Assembly: GCA_031411495.1 (NCBI GenBank)
Contig: JANOBD010000200.1
Coordinates: 1-5,117, forward strand
Direction of reading: 5' to 3'
From: JANOBD01 sp031411495
Lineage (GTDB): Bacteria > Planctomycetota > Phycisphaerae > Tepidisphaerales > Tepidisphaeraceae
DNA length: 5,117 bases
Shown here: positions 1 through 5,117 of the stretch, one piece after another
Position numbering within the stretch: position 1 is the stretch's first letter
Layout: the number at the start of each line of letters is the position of its first letter
Translations under genes and position numbers: made by a program
Notes under the pieces: model-generated
What the model was told of the DNA's origin: nothing
The model's database searches: none
Seen by the model: the letters and a program-made list of their open reading frames with translations, nothing else

Positions 1-294
1 CTGTTCCGGCCGATCCATTTTCTACTGCCGGGACGTGACCAGCAATGACTTATCGTCATCTTCGCCGGCCCAACGCCAGAATCATAGCGTTCCGAGGGCC
101 GTGGACCGCCGTCGCAAACGAAAAAACTGATCTTCCCTGAGGACGTGTCAGAACCGTCATGGCTCGACTCTTGGGCGACAAAGTCGGCATTTCATGATTG
201 TCGTGCCGCTGTTTGGATCGATTCCGGATGCGGAAATGTCTATACCAGTAGGGCACCGCGCCATTGAAGAACAAGCCAAAGGAAGACCCAAACG
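1..294. other. Non-coding 5' flank of the tricorn-like gene
   Basis: I find no convincing gene here. Forward frame 2 is open from the window edge to a TGA at 128-130 (42 codons), but its product is Ser/Arg-rich, matches nothing I recognise and has weak third-position GC bias, so I do not call it. A reverse-strand reading frame across 56-274 is Arg/His-rich and also looks like noise. Small imperfect inverted repeats occur (ATGAC at 45-49 with GTCAT at 55-59; CGACT at 165-169 with AGTCG at 182-186), too weak to name. A TATACC hexamer at 241-246 could be a -10 element, but no good -35 sits at normal spacing, so the promoter is unassigned. Confidence 0.55.
280..285 (+). promoter_or_regulatory. 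Shine-Dalgarno sequence of the tricorn-like gene
   Basis: The purine-rich AGGAAG lies 9 nt before the ATG at 295. An in-frame TGA at 265-267 and the absence of any ATG, GTG or TTG codon between it and 295 make 295 the earliest possible start, so this site and the start support each other. Confidence 0.6.
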
Positions 295-3200
295 ATGAAA
301 CGCCCGCCGACGCTCGCGCTCGCCGTCTTGCTCACGTTGCCGCCTTTCACACAGATCGCGGCCGCCGGCGCGAACAATGTCGGTCTGCCGCGTTTTCCCG
401 CCGTCGCGCCGGACGGCTCGAGCGTCGTATTCAGCTGGCACGGCGACCTCTGGCGGGTCGATACTCGGGGGGGACACGCGCAGCGGCTCACGTCGAACCC
501 CGGCGAAGAACTCTACAGCGTCTTCTCACCCGACGGTACACAGATCGCCTTCACTTCCGACCGCATCGGCGGCGGGAATCTGTTCGTGATGAATGCAGAC
601 GGCTCGAACGTCCGCCAGGTGAGCGTGACCGACCGTTACCTGGTGCTCACCGATTGGTTCGGCAACGAGCTCATCTGCCATGGCCGGGTCGAGCGCGACT
701 GGTACCCCGGTCTGCGCAGCTACTCGATGAACGTCGAAGGCGGCGACCTCACGCGACTGTTTGATGCCTTCGGATCGACGCCGTCGATCAGTGCGGATGG
801 AAAGCGCATCCTCTTCACGCGCGGCGGCTCATCGTTCTCGCGTCGCGGTTACCGCGGGTCGGATGCGCGCGATGTCTGGCTCTACGACAGACCCGCGAAC
901 GCCTACACCCAACTCACCACATGGAACGGCAACGATGGCCGTGCGAAATGGGTCGACAACACCTCCTTCGTCTTCAGTTCCGACCAGCAGGATGAAACCG
1001 TCAACCTCTACCTGATGAAGCCGGGCGATGCGCCACAGAATGCACGACGACTCACCGCCGCGCGCGGGGTCGATGTGGAGGACTTCGGCGTCTCGCGCGA
1101 CGGAAAAACGCTCGTCTACGCACAGCGGGACCGGCTCTATCGGCTCGACCTTGCCAAACCCGATGCACAACCGCTCGCCATCGACATCGATGCCGAGCAG
1201 GACCGGCCCAACCAGACGCAATACAAGGCGGTCGATCGACTCGTTTCAGAATCCACGCTCAGCCCGGACGGCAAGACGGTGGCCGTTGTCGCCTACGGAC
1301 ATGTATATGTGCGCGGCGTCGAAGCGAAATCGGACACGCACGCCGTGACGCCGGACGTTTCGCTTGCGGCGGATGTCGCCTGGTCGATCGACGGGCAGAC
1401 ACTTTATTTCGTCGCGGAGAAAGACGGGGTCGATGCGATCTACGCCGCGACCGCGACGCTCGCCCGCAGCGACGTGAAAAAGGCGATTGCCGACCTCCGA
1501 CATCCCGAAAAGAAGTCGGCCACTCAACCGACAACGATGATGGCCGCCACCGAACCCGCGACGGCGCCTGCAACCGAGCCGGCCGCGCAGCCTGCCACAT
1601 CCGCGCCGACCACGCAGCCTGCCACAACCGAGCCGGCAACGCAGCCGTCCACCCAGCCTGCCGACGCTGCCGAGCCGAAGAATCGCTGGCCCGACGCGCT
1701 GAAGTTCGAAATCAAACCGGCGATCAACGCCGACGTGCCGTGCCGCAGCCCTTCGCCGTCGCCCGATGGCAAGCTGCTCGCCTATCGGCGCGGCATGGGG
1801 CAGATCTGGATTCGCGATCTGTCGGGCGGCGAGGATCAAAAGCTCGTCGACGCGTGGAGCCCGGCCACCAACTGGCGATGGAGCCCCGACAGCAAGCACC
1901 TCGCCTACTCCACCGAAGATCAGAACAACAATTCCGATATCTTTATCGTTCCCGTCGACGGCAGCGAGCCGCCGGTGAATATCAGCCGGCATCCCGACAA
2001 CGACTACAGCCCGCGGTGGAGCGCGGATGGGAAAATACTCACCTTTCTGTCCGAGCGGGCTAACAACGAGGCCGATGTCTATACGGTCTATCTCGATCGC
2101 GACCTCGAATCGCTATCAGGCACCGACCTCGACCAGTACTACAAGGACGCGTCCGAGAAGGCGAAGAAGCGCGAAAAGCCAAAGCCCACGACCCGACCGA
2201 CAACGCTTCCCGAATCGAAGCCGACGACGGGCAAGACCGACGTCCTCTCTCACGCCGAACTCAACTCCGCCTACCTTCGCCTGCACCGGCTCACTTCGAT
2301 GAACGGGAGCGAGGGGAACCTCGAGATCGCGCCGGCGGGCGACAAGGTTTATTTCTCCGCTCAGGCTCCAGGCGGCAGGGCGATGTTCGTGCTCGACCGC
2401 GCTACGCCGGAGCCAAAGCAGTTCGGCAAGAATGTCTCGCAGGCGACCCTGACTCCCGAAGGCGACAAGCTCGTCGTCGTCGATGGCGGCCGTGCTGGGA
2501 CGATGAATCTCACCAACGGTACCGTCGACTACCTCGACATCACCGACCGATTGCCGATCGATCGCTCGCGGGCAATGCAGGATTCGCTCGTGCAGGCGGC
2601 GCGGATCCTCGGCGAGCGCTACTACGACGCGGCGATGAACGGCCTCGACTGGCCGGCCGTCACCGAGCGTTACCGCAAGCTCGTGGCAGACGCCGTCACG
2701 CCAAGCGAGTTCAACCATGTCGCGTCCAAGCTGATCGGCGAGCTCAACGGATCTCACTTGGGCGTCTCCATGCCGGATGCGCCCAACCCCGACGCGATCG
2801 GCATCGGGCGACTCGGGATCGAATCGAAACGCGAGGGGGAGGGCTATCGCGTCACCTCTGTCCTGCGCGACGCGACCACCGCAATCGGCGAAATGAAGCT
2901 GGAAGTTGGCGATCTCATTCTCGCCATCGAAGGCCGCGACTTCGCCTTCCCGAACACGCTCGACAGCCGCCTGGTGAATCGCATCGGTCGCGAAACGCTC
3001 GTGACGTTGAAGCGGCTGATTCGCGGCGAAGACAAAGTGATCGACCTGCTCGTAATGCCGATGAATTACGACGCCGAGGCGGCGCTGTTCTACACGCAGT
3101 GGCGCACCGATACCGCGGAGAAGGTTGCCGAACTCTCCGGCGGAAAGATCGGCTACATCCACGTCCGCGGGATGGACCAGGGATCGCTTGACGTATTCGA

Positions 3201-3720
3201 GCGCGACTTGTTCGCGGCTTGCGAGAGGAAAAAGGGCCTGATCATTGACGTTCGCAACAACGGCGGCGGCTGGACGACCGACCGGCTACTCGCCTCGATC
3301 ATGTATCCACGGCACGCCTACACCCGCCCGCGCGGTTACAACGGCGACGACACGGATGCCTACCCGCAGGACCGGCTTTTCATCCAGCGTTACAACCTGC
3401 CCATGAACATGCTCTGCAACGAGAAGAGCTTTTCGAATGCCGAGATCATTTCCCACGCGTTCAAGAACCTGAAGCGGGGTACGCTCGTGGGCCAGCAGAC
3501 GGCGGGCGGCGTGATCAGCACCGGCGGGACATCGCTGCTCGACGGCACGTCCGTTCGCCTGCCGGAGCGCGGCTGGTTCACGCCGGACGGGAAGAACATG
3601 GAACTCAATGGCGCGATGCCGGACCTGCTGATACCACAAACACCACAAGCTGAAGCGGCTGGAGATGATGAACAACTGAAGGCGGCCGTCGCCGACCTGA
3701 TGAAGCGCGTCGGCAACTAA
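295..3720 (+). CDS. Exported tricorn-type serine protease (peptidase S41 family), 1141 aa
   Basis: The protein is a homologue of tricorn protease, which in Thermoplasma cuts oligopeptides released by the proteasome. Residues 1-24 form a Sec signal peptide (MKR, a hydrophobic run, likely cleavage after AAA at 22-24), so this copy should act in the periplasm. Thirteen TolB/PD40-like strand motifs follow. Six lie near 38, 78, 118, 166, 220 and 267 (six-bladed propeller) and seven near 323, 364, 489, 530, 576, 679 and 720 (seven-bladed propeller). The C1 helical region (about 755-830) holds ELNGSH with Ser820 and His821. A PDZ domain spans about 835-925, and the C2 region has DVRNNGGGW (985-993), Ser1047 in EKSFSNAE and Glu1103 in NMELNG. 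By motif alignment these match the tricorn tetrad Ser745, His746, Ser965 and Glu1023, so the enzyme looks active. Length is near that of archaeal tricorn (about 1070) plus two low-complexity inserts at about 403-462 and 617-647. The frame is intact. No tricorn-interacting aminopeptidase is next to it. Confidence 0.93.
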   Translation: MKRPPTLALAVLLTLPPFTQIAAAGANNVGLPRFPAVAPDGSSVVFSWHGDLWRVDTRGGHAQRLTSNPGEELYSVFSPDGTQIAFTSDRIGGGNLFVMNADGSNVRQVSVTDRYLVLTDWFGNELICHGRVERDWYPGLRSYSMNVEGGDLTRLFDAFGSTPSISADGKRILFTRGGSSFSRRGYRGSDARDVWLYDRPANAYTQLTTWNGNDGRAKWVDNTSFVFSSDQQDETVNLYLMKPGDAPQNARRLTAARGVDVEDFGVSRDGKTLVYAQRDRLYRLDLAKPDAQPLAIDIDAEQDRPNQTQYKAVDRLVSESTLSPDGKTVAVVAYGHVYVRGVEAKSDTHAVTPDVSLAADVAWSIDGQTLYFVAEKDGVDAIYAATATLARSDVKKAIADLRHPEKKSATQPTTMMAATEPATAPATEPAAQPATSAPTTQPATTEPATQPSTQPADAAEPKNRWPDALKFEIKPAINADVPCRSPSPSPDGKLLAYRRGMGQIWIRDLSGGEDQKLVDAWSPATNWRWSPDSKHLAYSTEDQNNNSDIFIVPVDGSEPPVNISRHPDNDYSPRWSADGKILTFLSERANNEADVYTVYLDRDLESLSGTDLDQYYKDASEKAKKREKPKPTTRPTTLPESKPTTGKTDVLSHAELNSAYLRLHRLTSMNGSEGNLEIAPAGDKVYFSAQAPGGRAMFVLDRATPEPKQFGKNVSQATLTPEGDKLVVVDGGRAGTMNLTNGTVDYLDITDRLPIDRSRAMQDSLVQAARILGERYYDAAMNGLDWPAVTERYRKLVADAVTPSEFNHVASKLIGELNGSHLGVSMPDAPNPDAIGIGRLGIESKREGEGYRVTSVLRDATTAIGEMKLEVGDLILAIEGRDFAFPNTLDSRLVNRIGRETLVTLKRLIRGEDKVIDLLVMPMNYDAEAALFYTQWRTDTAEKVAELSGGKIGYIHVRGMDQGSLDVFERDLFAACERKKGLIIDVRNNGGGWTTDRLLASIMYPRHAYTRPRGYNGDDTDAYPQDRLFIQRYNLPMNMLCNEKSFSNAEIISHAFKNLKRGTLVGQQTAGGVISTGGTSLLDGTSVRLPERGWFTPDGKNMELNGAMPDLLIPQTPQAEAAGDDEQLKAAVADLMKRVGN
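1516..1677 (+). repeat. Degenerate TEPAT/TQPAT-coding repeat (low-complexity linker)
   Basis: This tract encodes residues 408-461 of the tricorn-like protein, almost entirely Thr, Pro, Ala, Gln and Glu in short units such as TEPAT and TQPAT. At DNA level the 14-mer CGCAGCCTGCCACA occurs at 1586-1599 and again at 1613-1626, a 27-nt (nine-codon) period. The core CAGCCTGCC recurs at 1654-1662. All unit spacings are multiples of three, so the reading frame is kept. It sits between propeller motifs near residues 364 and 489 and should be a flexible, unfolded linker leaving the seven-bladed propeller. Similar T/P/A/Q linkers are, from general knowledge, common in Planctomycetota proteins. Confidence 0.85.
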
Positions 3721-3721
3721 G

Positions 3722-3735
3722 GCAAACTGCTTTGC
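3722..3735. terminator. Weak inverted repeat in the convergent gap (possible terminator remnant)
   Basis: GCAAA (3722-3726), a CTGC loop and TTTGC (3731-3735) form a 5-bp stem directly after the stop of the tricorn-like gene and just before the stop of the converging gene. There is no T-tract on either strand. The position suits a bidirectional terminator, but the stem is too short to be convincing, and Rho-dependent termination is at least as likely. Confidence 0.15.
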
Positions 3736-3742
3736 GCGAACA

Positions 3743-4834
3743 TCACTTCGGCAATGCGGCGCGATAGCGTTCCATCGCCGCGTCGAGTTGCGCGCGCTCC
3801 TCGCCGCGGGTGGCAATCGAGAGCGCCTGCGTCTGCAATTCGATGGCCCGGTCGAGTTCGCCCTGTTCGAAGTAAACGCGCGCCAGCGTGTCGATATACG
3901 CCGCGACCTTGCTGTGCGAACGCTCCACCGAGCGCTTCGCATAACGCATCGCCCGCGCCAGGTCACGCTTTGCGACACCCTCCTGATCGACGATGGTCCA
4001 CGCGACGTCGTTGAGCGCTTCGGCATCGTCGTACTTCTCGCAGGCATCCGCAGTGGCATACGCCTGCTCGTACTCCTCCGCAGCGACGAGATACTGAAAC
4101 TTCGAGTAAAGGAGCATCGAAGCGCTCTCGGGATATTTGGTCACCAGTGCATCGATCGCCTTGGCGGCGCCGAGGTTGTCGCCGAGCAGGCTCAGCCGCA
4201 TGACGGTTCGATCGAAGTCCGCCTGCATCTGGACGGCGTCGCGCGCCGCCTTGTCGCGCCGTGCGATTTCGTCAGGAGAGAGCGGATCGGCCAAGTCCCC
4301 TGGAAGGTGCGCAATGGCCGTTTCAAGGTGATCCACCTTTCCGAAGTACGCGAGAGTCGAATCTCGATTGACGAGAAATACCGCGGGCAGCGAATCCTGG
4401 CCGGCGGCTTCGAGCCATTCGCGCGCCATTTTCCCGTTTCGCACCCTCGACGCGTCATCAATGCCGATCGGGCATTCGAGCTTCGAGCCGATCTGTTTCG
4501 CGAGTTTCTTCGCGTCGGTCGCGTTCTGTTCCCCGACGTCGATGGCGATGAGGGTGACGTCGGGATTCGCCCGCGCGATGGCGGTGAGCTTTTCCGCGGT
4601 CGCATCGATGTCGGTCGCAGAAGGCGCCCAGAAGCTGATGAGGTAGACCCGACCGGGCTCGAGTTCGTCCATGCCCTCGCCGTTCAGCCATTTGCTCACC
4701 GCAAGCCGTGGCACCTCGTCGCCAACGGCGAGCGATGGCGCTTCGCGTCGCCCGGCCGGTTGCTGCTCCTGGGCGAATGCGAGACTTGCCATTCCGGCGA
4801 ACAAGTGAATCAAGAGTGTTGCGAGCGATCTCAT
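3743..4834 (-). CDS. Exported thioredoxin-fold/TPR protein lacking the CxxC motif, 363 aa
   Basis: Numbering is from the ATG at 4832-4834, chosen because it is followed at once by a Sec signal peptide (MRS, hydrophobic run, AFA cut before Gln22) and preceded by GGAG. An ATG 13 codons upstream (4873) has no ribosome site at proper spacing and would bury the signal. Residues 34-176 have a TlpA/AhpC-like thioredoxin pattern: VYLISFWA (63-70), DVTLIAIDV (92-100), then WLEAAGQDSLPAVFLV (140-155) with the expected cis-Pro150. The active site, normally WATWCPPC, reads WAPSATDI (69-76). Both catalytic positions are thus Ala73 and Ile76, and the only cysteines in the protein are Cys121 and Cys265. Disulfide reductase chemistry is therefore not expected. 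Residues about 206-341 hold roughly four TPR-like helical pairs, the clearest being AAYIDTLARVYFEQGELDRA (311-330). The protein may be a periplasmic scaffold or binding protein; the partner is unknown. It converges on the tricorn-like gene with a 22-bp gap and follows a probable paralogue at 4989-5117. Confidence 0.85.
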   Translation of the reverse strand: MRSLATLLIHLFAGMASLAFAQEQQPAGRREAPSLAVGDEVPRLAVSKWLNGEGMDELEPGRVYLISFWAPSATDIDATAEKLTAIARANPDVTLIAIDVGEQNATDAKKLAKQIGSKLECPIGIDDASRVRNGKMAREWLEAAGQDSLPAVFLVNRDSTLAYFGKVDHLETAIAHLPGDLADPLSPDEIARRDKAARDAVQMQADFDRTVMRLSLLGDNLGAAKAIDALVTKYPESASMLLYSKFQYLVAAEEYEQAYATADACEKYDDAEALNDVAWTIVDQEGVAKRDLARAMRYAKRSVERSHSKVAAYIDTLARVYFEQGELDRAIELQTQALSIATRGEERAQLDAAMERYRAALPK

Positions 4835-4839
4835 GTCGG

Positions 4840-4843
4840 CTCC
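4840..4843 (-). promoter_or_regulatory. Shine-Dalgarno sequence deciding the start of the thioredoxin-fold/TPR gene
   Basis: On the reverse strand GGAG is followed by five bases (CCGAC) and the ATG at 4832-4834. Spacing is slightly short but acceptable. The alternative ATG at 4871-4873 has only a GGGTG about 11 bases before it, so the downstream start is preferred. Confidence 0.55.
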
Positions 4844-4928
4844 GGCTGATGCAGTCGTGGACACCCAGAGCATACGCCGACTTTCACCCTGAGAGTACCA
4901 GTCTCTCCGAACAATGATACCAGTGGAA

Positions 4929-4956
4929 ACGCCTCCCGGGATCTCCCGGGAGGCGT
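4929..4956 (-). terminator. Perfect 12-bp stem-loop, probable intrinsic terminator of the upstream reverse-strand gene
   Basis: ACGCCTCCCGGG (4929-4940) and CCCGGGAGGCGT (4945-4956) are exact reverse complements separated by the 4-base loop ATCT. The hairpin begins 32 bases after the stop codon of the gene ending at 4989 and lies about 95 bases before the start of the next reverse-strand gene. On the reverse strand the stem runs into a short T-tract (4929-4927, then CC); the forward strand has no T-run after it. This favours termination of reverse-strand transcription, though the tract is weak. If it terminates efficiently, the 3743-4834 gene needs its own promoter within 4835-4928, where I could not recognise one. 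Confidence 0.75.
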
Positions 4957-4988
4957 CAGGTGTGCTTCGGATTCTTAATGCTCTGAGA

Positions 4989-5117
4989 TTACTTCTTCTC
5001 CGCCGCCTTGTACTGATCCAGCGTCTTCTGCAGGTCTGCCTTCAGGGAATCGTCGGCGGCGGCGACGGCTTCGGTCTCGACGGCGATAGCCTTGGAAACT
5101 TCGCCCTTGTCGAAGTG
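4989..5117 (-). CDS. C-terminal fragment of a TPR protein, probable tandem paralogue (start beyond window)
   Basis: The reverse strand is open from the window edge to a TAA at 4989-4991, giving the last 42 residues of a protein. It starts HFDKGEVSKAI and ends LDQYKAAEKK. The first part is the end of a TPR motif (Phe, Gly, Ala-Ile spacing), followed by a charged C-terminal helix. Aligned with residues 321-363 of the neighbouring thioredoxin-fold/TPR protein, about 14 of 42 positions are identical with a one-residue gap, including F-x-x-GE, AI, the L-x(6)-Y spacing and a final Lys. I infer a paralogue from tandem duplication. Whether it carries a thioredoxin domain, and whether that has a CxxC motif, cannot be seen. 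The frame has high third-position GC, and a strong hairpin follows the stop, which supports a real gene. Confidence 0.8.
   Translation of the reverse strand, partial: HFDKGEVSKAIAVETEAVAAADDSLKADLQKTLDQYKAAEKK

Noticed and set aside
2..130. Possible C-terminal end of an upstream forward gene (42 codons to TGA at 128-130)
   Set aside because: Composition is Ser/Arg-rich, third-position GC is modest and no motif is recognisable. It could be real, but the window gives no support.
1516..1677. CRISPR array or minisatellite reading of the repeat tract
   Set aside because: Units are short, degenerate, codon-phased and lie inside an uninterrupted reading frame. There are no regular spacers.
1246..1992. 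A 248-codon reverse-strand open frame opposite the tricorn-like gene
   Set aside because: Its product is Arg/Gly-rich with repeats that mirror the T/P/A/Q linker on the other strand. It arises from GC-rich codon bias and has no domain I recognise.
2116..3162. A 348-codon reverse-strand open frame opposite the catalytic half of the tricorn-like gene
   Set aside because: The forward strand encodes clear propeller, C1 and PDZ motifs throughout. The reverse product is a Val/Arg/Asp-rich shadow without recognisable motifs.
3788..4849. A 353-codon forward open frame opposite the thioredoxin/TPR gene
   Set aside because: The reverse strand has the signal peptide, thioredoxin-fold and TPR patterns. 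The forward product is an Arg-rich mirror of it and would leave those patterns unexplained.
4835..4873. Upstream ATG at 4873 as the start of the thioredoxin/TPR gene
   Set aside because: It adds 13 residues before a clear signal peptide and has no well-spaced ribosome site, whereas the ATG at 4834 has GGAG and starts directly with the signal peptide.
4891..4907. Inverted repeat GAGAG / CTCTC with a 7-base spacer
   Set aside because: A 5-bp stem with a 7-base loop is expected by chance in a region this size, and it has no terminator or known operator features.

Overview
The window is GC-rich bacterial chromosome with one large forward gene and, converging on it, two reverse-strand genes of which the second is cut by the window edge. 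Two things point to Planctomycetota, perhaps a Phycisphaerae-like lineage. One is the Thr/Pro/Ala/Gln low-complexity linkers (repeated TEPAT, TQPAT and TTRPTT units) inside an otherwise globular exported enzyme. The other is the combination of an exported thioredoxin-fold domain with C-terminal TPRs. This placement is an inference from style; no marker gene is present.

Layout: 1-294 holds no convincing gene and is read as the 5' flank of the large gene. 295-3720 (+) encodes an exported tricorn-type S41 serine protease of 1141 residues. It has a six-bladed then a seven-bladed beta-propeller, a C1 helical region carrying the catalytic His, a PDZ domain and a C2 region carrying the catalytic Ser and Glu. 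3721-3742 is a short convergent gap. 3743-4834 (-) encodes an exported thioredoxin-fold protein with TPRs that has lost both cysteines of the CxxC motif. 4835-4988 is intergenic and contains a perfect 12-bp stem-loop, best read as a terminator for the upstream reverse gene. 4989-5117 (-) is the last 42 codons of that gene, whose C-terminus aligns with the C-terminus of its neighbour, so the two look like tandem paralogues.

Functionally, the tricorn homologue should cut oligopeptides in the periplasm, unlike the cytosolic archaeal enzyme. The thioredoxin/TPR protein is also predicted to be exported, but without its cysteines it cannot be an ordinary disulfide reductase. Scaffold or binding roles are possible. 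Nothing in the sequence ties the two proteins to one pathway; they share a compartment and a convergent arrangement only. I see no mobile element, CRISPR array, tRNA or rRNA, and no clear evidence of an undescribed multi-gene system.
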